DNA from: Acidobacteriota bacterium
GTDB lineage: Bacteria; Acidobacteriota; Terriglobia; Terriglobales; SCQP01
DNA: 32,840 bases
Direction: 5' to 3'
Assembly (NCBI GenBank): GCA_027451805.1
Contig: DAIDIF010000071.1
Location: 1-32,840, forward strand
Shown here: positions 28,452-32,840 of the stretch, in pieces
Layout of the letters: the number at the start of each line of letters is the position of its first letter
Numbering within the stretch: position 1 is the stretch's first letter
Position numbers and translations under genes: made by a program
The notes under the pieces: model-generated
The model's database searches: none
What the model was told of the DNA's origin: nothing
The model's input: only the letters and a program-made list of their open reading frames with translations

Positions 28452-29404
28452 TCCCCCATCCTCCGTCCGGTGAGACTCAGGTAGACATCCTCCAGCGAGG
28501 TGTGCGCGATGCGCGCCTCGATCAGTTCGTTGTTCAGCTTGTCGGCGTACACCGCCAGCGACGCCAGCATCTTGCCGCCGCTGCGCCCGCGCAGGAAGTA
28601 GCTGGCGCTCCCATTGTCGGACGGCGTTCTTTGCGCCGCCTCCACCCCCGCCAGCGCCTTCAGCTCGTCCAGGCCGATGGGTGCGCTCAGCGTCACCTCC
28701 AGCCGGTCGCCCGCGCCCTCTTCCTCGATCAATTGGCGCGGCGGCCCGATCGCGTGCAGCTTGCCCTGGTCGATGATCCCGACCTGGTCGCACAGCCGCT
28801 CGGCTTCCTCGATGTAGTGGGTCGAGATCAGGATGCTCTTGCCCTGGTCGCGCAGCCGCAGGATCAGCTCGTGCAGTTCGCGCCGGATCTTGGCGTCCAG
28901 CCCGGTGGTGGGCTCGTCCAGGAACAGCATCTTCGGATTGCCCACCAGCGCCAGCCCCAGCGCCACCCGCTGCTTCTCCCCGCCCGAGAGGTATTGAAAA
29001 AAGGTCGCGCTCTTGGCCTGCAGCCCCACCCAGCCCAGCAGCTCGTCCACGTCGGCGGGGTTGGCGTAAAAGCTGGCGAACAGCTCGAAGGCCTCGCGCA
29101 CCCGGATCTTGTCCGGCAGCGACGTGGTCTGCAGCTGCGCCCCCAGCAGTTCCCGCACCCGCATCGCGTCCTCGATCGGGCGTAACCCGCACACGTGCAC
29201 GCTGCCGCCGTCAGGCACCCGCAGGCCCTCGATCATCTCGATGATGCTGGTTTTACCCGCGCCGTTCGGTCCCAGCAGGCCGAAGATGGTGCGTTCCGGG
29301 ATGGAGAAGCTCACCCCGCGCACCGCCTCCAGCTTGCCGTAGCTCTTGCGCAGGTCGCGCACCTCCACCATGGCGGCGGAGGCGGGATTGGTTGCCGTGC
29401 CCAT
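28448..29404 (-). CDS. ABC-2 type exporter ATPase
   Basis: A 318-residue ATPase of the DrrA/CcmA-like exporter group. Walker [10 protein letters not shown] is at 45-53 (Lys51), signature YLSGGEKQR follows, Walker B is MLFLDEPTTGLD, and the H-loop His is in STHYIEEAERL. A C-terminal extension (about 230-318, with RLEVTLSAPIGL and TSLEDVYLSLTG) is typical of exporter ATPases. The ATG at 29404 is chosen as it leaves a short leader before MVEVRDLRKSYG; 29410 or 29371 are alternatives. It is cotranscribed with the overlapping permease. Confidence 0.9.
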   Translation of the reverse strand: MGTATNPASAAMVEVRDLRKSYGKLEAVRGVSFSIPERTIFGLLGPNGAGKTSIIEMIEGLRVPDGGSVHVCGLRPIEDAMRVRELLGAQLQTTSLPDKIRVREAFELFASFYANPADVDELLGWVGLQAKSATFFQYLSGGEKQRVALGLALVGNPKMLFLDEPTTGLDAKIRRELHELILRLRDQGKSILISTHYIEEAERLCDQVGIIDQGKLHAIGPPRQLIEEEGAGDRLEVTLSAPIGLDELKALAGVEAAQRTPSDNGSASYFLRGRSGGKMLASLAVYADKLNNELIEARIAHTSLEDVYLSLTGRRMGE

Positions 29405-29412
29405 AACCATCC

Positions 29413-29418
29413 AGCCTA
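29413..29418 (-). promoter_or_regulatory. -10-like TAGGCT before the exporter ATPase
   Basis: TAGGCT on the minus strand ends 8 bases before ATG 29404. No ribosome site is seen. The remaining gap to the next gene (29419-29595) holds no recognisable gene; it has a few short GC inverted repeats only. Confidence 0.3.
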
Positions 29419-29595
29419 CCGCATCTGGCGCAGGTTGGGGCGCCCAGAGCCCGGGCGGCCGCCGGAATGTATCTCTCCGAGTTACAACCAGGGCGCAGAT
29501 GCCGCCGCTGCCTCCCGCCGCGCCGGAGGCGGCCGCCGCCGGCGAACGCCTCAACCGCGAAAAGCACCAGGCCGGCTGCGCGCGCCGCCCCGGGC

Positions 29596-32277
29596 TCACT
29601 CGCAGCGCAGCGCCGCGACCGGGTCCTGCCGCATGGCGCGCCGCGCCGGCGCCAGGCCGGCCAGCAGCGCCACCGCCGCGAGCAGCAGCGTCGCCGCGGC
29701 GTAGGTCAGCGGGTCGTGGGGGCGTACGCCCATCAGCAGGCTGCCGAGCGCGCCCGCGAGCAGCGCCGCGAGCGCGAGGCCCAGCCCCAGCCCGGCGGCG
29801 GTGATCCTCAGCCCCTGGCGCAGCACCATGCGCAGGATGCTGGCGCGGGAGGCGCCGAGGGCGAGGCGCACGCCGATCTCCTGCGTGCGCTGGCTGGCGG
29901 CGTAGGCGATCACGCCGTAGACGCCGATCACCGCCATGGCCAGTCCCAGCAGTCCCATCGCGGCCGCCAGTCCGGCGCCGAGCTGGTACATGAGCAGCCC
30001 GTTCAACCCGTGCATCGCCGCCGTCATGGTCTGGCCGTCGTACACCGCCAGCGCCGGCTGCAGCCGCCGCGCCGCGGCCCGCGCCTCGCCCAGCACCGTG
30101 GCCGCGTCCGCGCCCGCGAGCTTGATCTGCAGCGTTGCCGGCGCCAAATAATGCTGGGCGAAGGGGACGTAGTAGTAGGCGCCGGGGGTCTCGCCGAGGC
30201 TGCCGGTGACGCTGTTGCCCACGATGCCGACCACCTGAATCGGGCGGCGGCGGCGGTCGCGGCTGCGATAGAATTGGCGCCCGATCGGGTTCTGCCCGGG
30301 CCAGAACCGCTCCGCCATCGCCTGGTTGATCACCGCCACGCGCGGCGCCGCGGCGTCGTCGCCGGGGAGGAAGCCGCGCCCGCGCAAGCGGGGGATGCCG
30401 AGGGTGGCGAAGTAGCCCGGCGTCACCGCGTTGTAGTCCACCGCCGGGGAGTGCCCGGGCGCGGTGGGGTGGCCCGGCACGGTGATCCTGCCGCCGTAGC
30501 TGACCAGGCCCGTGGGAATGGCCGCGGCGACGCTGGCCGACGCCACCCCCGGCACGGCGCGCATGTGGCGTAGCAGCGCATCGGCGAACGCGGCGCCGCG
30601 GGCTTCGCCGTAGCCCGCGGTGTGCGGATCGAAGCTCAGGTTCACCACCGGGTTCGGGTCAAAGCCGAGGTGGGCGTGCTGTGCCATCGTCAAGCTGCGG
30701 GTAAACAGCCCGGCCACGATCAGCAACGCCAGCGAGCCGGCGATCTCCAGCGTCACCAGCGTGGAGCGCAACCGCGTGCGCGCGCCGGTGAGGCCGCGGC
30801 CACCCGCGCGCAGCACCGCATCCGGCGCCAGCCGCGCCGCCTGCCAGGCCGGCACGATGCCGGTCGCCAGCCCGGTGAGCAGCGCGATCCCCAGTGCGTA
30901 GAGGAAGACGCGCCCGTTGAGGGCGAAGCTGAGGGTGATGGGCACGCCGGCGCCGAGCGGCAGCGCGTCCAGCGCGTGGCAGGCGAGCGCGGCCACCAGC
31001 AGCCCGGCCGTGCCGCCCAAAAGCGCCAGCAACAGGCTCTCGGTCAGCATCTGGCGCAGCAGCCGCCACCGGCCGGCGCCCAGCGCCGCCCGCACCGCCA
31101 TCTCCCGCGCCCGCACGGCGGAGCGCGCCAGCAGCAGATTGGCGATGTTCACGCAGGCCAGCAGCAGCACCATCGCCGCCAACGCCAGAAACAGCCCCGC
31201 CACCAGGTGCAGCGGATCGCTCGCGCCCGCCGCCGCCGCTCCGGGCGGCTCCGACGTCAGCGGCAGCGCGCGCAGCGCCCGCCAGGGATCCTGCTTGGGG
31301 TAGGCGGCCGCCAGCCGCCGCCCGACCACCGCCAGCGCCGGCTGCGCCAGCGCCAGCGGAACGCCGGGGCGCCGCCGCCCCACCACAATCAGGCCGGCGC
31401 CGCCGGCCCGGTCGTGCAGCGGATCGGTGCTTCCGCCCATCTCTCCGGCGACGAAGCGGATCGGCACATAGGCGTCGGTGTTGAGCACCGGGAGGACGCC
31501 ATGAAAGCGGCGCGGCGTCACCCCCACGATGGTGAACGGGCGGCCGTTGACCTTCACCGTCGCGCCGACGACATCGCGCCGTTCGCCAAAGTGCGACGCC
31601 CAGTACGCGTAGCTGAGGACGAGTTCCGCCGGCGTTCTGGCGTCGTCGCCGCCGGGGGGACGGAAGAAGCGGCCCAGGGCGGGATGGATACCGAGCAGTC
31701 CGAACAGATCGCCGGCCACGTAGCCGGTCCAGAGCGTGCTGGTCGCGCCGCCGCTGGTGATGCCGTCCAACTGGAAGGGCTCGACGCCGGCCATGCCCGA
31801 AAAGACCGCGCCGGTTTGCGCCCGAATATCGCGGAAGTTCGGATAGGACAGGCCGTTGCTGTGGCCGCCGCTGGCGGTGTCGGCGACCAGGTAGCTGAGC
31901 TGGCCCGGCTGGGCCACCGACAACGGCCGCAGCAGCAGCCAGTCCACCATGCTGTAGATGGCGGCGTTGGCACCGATACCCAGGGCAAGCAGCAGCACCG
32001 CCGTTAGCGTGAAGCCGGGCGAGCGGCGCAGCAGCCGCGCCGCGTAGCGCGCATCCTGCGCCAGCGTCGCCAGCGCGTGCGTGCCCGCCGCCTCGCGTGC
32101 CTGCTCGGTGTACTTCTCCGGGCTGCCGAACTCCAGCCGCGCCCGCCGCCGCGCCTCCTGCGCCGGCAGCCCGCGCCGCTCCAACTCCTCCGCCCGCTCC
32201 GCCAGGTGGTTCGCCACCTCGCCCGCAATCTCGGCTTCGAGCTGCTTGCGCCGCCACAGCCAGTCGAGCCGTTTCAT
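29596..32277 (-). CDS. Orphan ABC permease (ADOP) with N-terminal prefix domain
   Basis: An 893-residue member of the acidobacterial duplicated orphan permeases. A soluble helical prefix (about 1-75, with LEAEIAGEVANHLAERAEEL and ARLEFGSPEKYTEQAREA) precedes the first membrane helix. LALGIGANAAIYSMVDWLLLRPL is the family signature. Two MacB-type periplasmic domains and FtsX-like helix bundles follow (helices about 365-390, 410-435, 480-500, 525-545, 790-815, 835-855 and 865-885), with SQRTQEIGVRLALGASR near 815. No ATPase is encoded beside it; its partner and substrate are unknown. It starts 10 bases after the padR stop, with a GAGG about 8 bases before the ATG, so the two form one operon. 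The prefix plus PadR arrangement is common for this family. Confidence 0.9.
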   Translation of the reverse strand: MKRLDWLWRRKQLEAEIAGEVANHLAERAEELERRGLPAQEARRRARLEFGSPEKYTEQAREAAGTHALATLAQDARYAARLLRRSPGFTLTAVLLLALGIGANAAIYSMVDWLLLRPLSVAQPGQLSYLVADTASGGHSNGLSYPNFRDIRAQTGAVFSGMAGVEPFQLDGITSGGATSTLWTGYVAGDLFGLLGIHPALGRFFRPPGGDDARTPAELVLSYAYWASHFGERRDVVGATVKVNGRPFTIVGVTPRRFHGVLPVLNTDAYVPIRFVAGEMGGSTDPLHDRAGGAGLIVVGRRRPGVPLALAQPALAVVGRRLAAAYPKQDPWRALRALPLTSEPPGAAAAGASDPLHLVAGLFLALAAMVLLLACVNIANLLLARSAVRAREMAVRAALGAGRWRLLRQMLTESLLLALLGGTAGLLVAALACHALDALPLGAGVPITLSFALNGRVFLYALGIALLTGLATGIVPAWQAARLAPDAVLRAGGRGLTGARTRLRSTLVTLEIAGSLALLIVAGLFTRSLTMAQHAHLGFDPNPVVNLSFDPHTAGYGEARGAAFADALLRHMRAVPGVASASVAAAIPTGLVSYGGRITVPGHPTAPGHSPAVDYNAVTPGYFATLGIPRLRGRGFLPGDDAAAPRVAVINQAMAERFWPGQNPIGRQFYRSRDRRRRPIQVVGIVGNSVTGSLGETPGAYYYVPFAQHYLAPATLQIKLAGADAATVLGEARAAARRLQPALAVYDGQTMTAAMHGLNGLLMYQLGAGLAAAMGLLGLAMAVIGVYGVIAYAASQRTQEIGVRLALGASRASILRMVLRQGLRITAAGLGLGLALAALLAGALGSLLMGVRPHDPLTYAAATLLLAAVALLAGLAPARRAMRQDPVAALRCE

Positions 32278-32287
32278 CGTCTCGCCC

Positions 32288-32629
32288 TCACGCTTCTTCC
32301 GCCGTCGCCTGCAACGCCGTCGCGATCCCCGCCGCCAGCCGGTTCCAGCCCTCGGTCTCCGCGCCCATCCGTTTGCGCCCCGCCGCCGTGAGCTCGTAGA
32401 ACTTGGCCTTGCGCCGGTTCTCCGATACCCCCCAGTGCGCCTTCAACAGCCCCTTGCGCAGCAGCCGGAACAGCGCCGGGTAGAGCGCCCCCTGTTCGAC
32501 CAGCAGCGCCCCGCCCGAGATCTGCTGAATGCGCAGCAGCACGCCGTAGCCGTGCTGCGGGCCCAACGACACCGCTTTCAGAATCAGCAGGTCGACCGTG
32601 CCGGGCAGGATTTGCGTCTCTCGATCCAT
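32288..32629 (-). CDS. PadR-family transcriptional regulator
   Basis: A 113-residue winged-helix repressor of the PadR family. The start ETQILPGTVDLLILKAVSLG, then QHGYGVLLRIQQISGG and the recognition region VEQGALYPALFRLLRKGLLK are diagnostic. GVSENRRKAKFYELTAAGRK forms the wing. A short C-terminal helix for dimerisation follows. PadR proteins usually repress their own operon and respond to small molecules or stress. Here the operon includes the orphan permease 10 bases downstream. The promoter is classical, with a strong ribosome site. Confidence 0.95.
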   Translation of the reverse strand: MDRETQILPGTVDLLILKAVSLGPQHGYGVLLRIQQISGGALLVEQGALYPALFRLLRKGLLKAHWGVSENRRKAKFYELTAAGRKRMGAETEGWNRLAAGIATALQATAEEA

Positions 32630-32636
32630 GGTCGCC

Positions 32637-32644
32637 CCCCTCCT
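32637..32644 (-). promoter_or_regulatory. Strong Shine-Dalgarno site of padR
   Basis: AGGAGGGG on the minus strand lies 7 bases before the padR ATG. This is among the best ribosome sites in the window and contrasts with the bare starts of most other unit-heading genes. It overlaps one copy of the CTTAGGAG repeat. Confidence 0.65.
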
Positions 32645-32680
32645 AAGAAGATAAGGGGAGACTACGCCGCTTCTCCTAAG
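32640..32680 (-). repeat. Direct CTTAGGAG repeats at the padR promoter
   Basis: Minus-strand CTTAGGAG occurs at 32680-32673 and again at 32647-32640, 33 bases apart (about three helix turns). The first lies between -35 and -10, the second at the ribosome site. CTCCT/AGGAG arms (32673-32691) also form an inverted repeat over the -35. These are candidate PadR binding sites; this is inference. Confidence 0.4.
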
Positions 32681-32687
32681 CTGTCAA
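32659..32687 (-). promoter_or_regulatory. Sigma-70-type promoter of padR (TTGACA-17-TAGTCT)
   Basis: On the minus strand a consensus -35 TTGACA (32687-32682) and a -10 TAGTCT (32664-32659) are separated by exactly 17 bases. The -10 ends 29 bases before the padR ATG, leaving room for a normal leader with the Shine-Dalgarno site. Confidence 0.6.
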
Positions 32688-32739
32688 GGAGTCCCCGCAC
32701 CGCCTGAGCTGGTTCAGAATGATGCGTGACACTCGAGGG

Positions 32740-32745
32740 TAGAGT
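32740..32745 (+). promoter_or_regulatory. -10-like TAGAGT, 6 bases before the last gene
   Basis: TAGAGT ends 6 bases before the ATG at 32752, with no ribosome site between. The region 32688-32739 shows no other clear element. Confidence 0.35.
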
Positions 32746-32751
32746 GAACGC

Positions 32752-32840
32752 ATGCAAACCCAATGGGTCCCCGAGGCGCGCCGGCTGGCGCGCCTCGGGG
32801 AGAAACGCGAACTGAGCCGGGCGGCGCGGGTGCGGCTGGA
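32752..32840 (+). CDS. Start of an unidentified gene, cut by the window edge
   Basis: An open frame starts at ATG 32752 and runs off the window after 29 codons (WVPEARRLARLGEKRELSRA is the central part). The short sequence is basic and helical. It loosely resembles the N-terminal segment of helix-turn-helix integrases/transposases, but too little is visible for a call. The frame is supported by a TAGAGT 6 bases upstream, as at other genes here. A strong hairpin lies within its first codons. Confidence 0.4.
   Translation, partial: MQTQWVPEARRLARLGEKRELSRAARVRL
32769..32800. repeat. 14-bp perfect inverted repeat inside the last gene's start
   Basis: CCCCGAGGCGCGCC (32769-32782) and its exact reverse complement (32787-32800) flank a 4-base GGCT loop. 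The resulting RNA stem would begin 18 bases after the first base of the start codon. It could hinder early translation, or mark a DNA-binding or transposon-related site. Confidence 0.55.

Noticed and set aside
29253-29567. Possible small minus-strand gene upstream of the exporter ATPase
   Set aside because: It mostly overlaps the ATPase gene in another frame, has no start signal and no recognisable motif.

Overview
The window is very GC-rich (roughly 70% by eye) and reads as a chromosome segment of an Acidobacteriota bacterium. That assignment is inference. It rests on two large duplicated MacB/FtsX-type 'orphan' permeases (one with an N-terminal prefix domain and a PadR regulator), a membrane Ser/Thr kinase with a TolB/PD40-like sensor half, and an lptC/A-lptB-rpoN-rapZ-msbA run. 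No rRNA, tRNA, CRISPR array or intact insertion sequence was seen, and no gap between genes exceeds 200 bases.

Layout. 1-376: 3' end of an unknown gene with a palindromic terminator-like hairpin. 467-2911: orphan ABC permease. 2956-10484 (+): envelope block made of an LptC/LptA-like protein, LptB, sigma-54, RapZ and an MsbA-type lipid flippase. 10523-11164 (+): small toxin-antitoxin-like pair (ribbon-helix-helix plus PIN). 11174-12547 (-): exported amidohydrolase, divergent from the Ser/Thr kinase at 12675-15272 (+). 15297-17990 (+): folD, coaE and an HtrA-like protease. 18001-18942 (-): PfkB sugar kinase, divergent from mrp and a small Cys-pair protein (18957-20099, +). 20068-26442 (-): the classic protein-quality cluster tig-clpP-clpX-lon-engB. 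26543-27544 (+): zinc-containing MDR oxidoreductase. 27537-29404 (-): ABC-2 exporter (ATPase plus permease). 29596-32629 (-): padR and a second orphan permease. 32752-end (+): start of an unidentified gene.

How the genes work together. LptC/A, LptB and MsbA would form the inner-membrane side of lipopolysaccharide flipping and export, transcribed next to sigma-54 and RapZ. Trigger factor, ClpP, ClpX and Lon form one folding and degradation unit. FolD and CoaE supply one-carbon and CoA cofactors beside a periplasmic protease.

The most striking non-gene signal concerns translation starts. Genes that head a transcription unit repeatedly have a -10-like hexamer (TANNNT, or one mismatch) ending about 5-8 bases before the start codon, and no Shine-Dalgarno site. 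Many downstream genes do carry Shine-Dalgarno sites. This suggests that leaderless mRNAs are common here. No wholly new gene system is evident; the other points of interest are unusual residues or domain arrangements inside known families.
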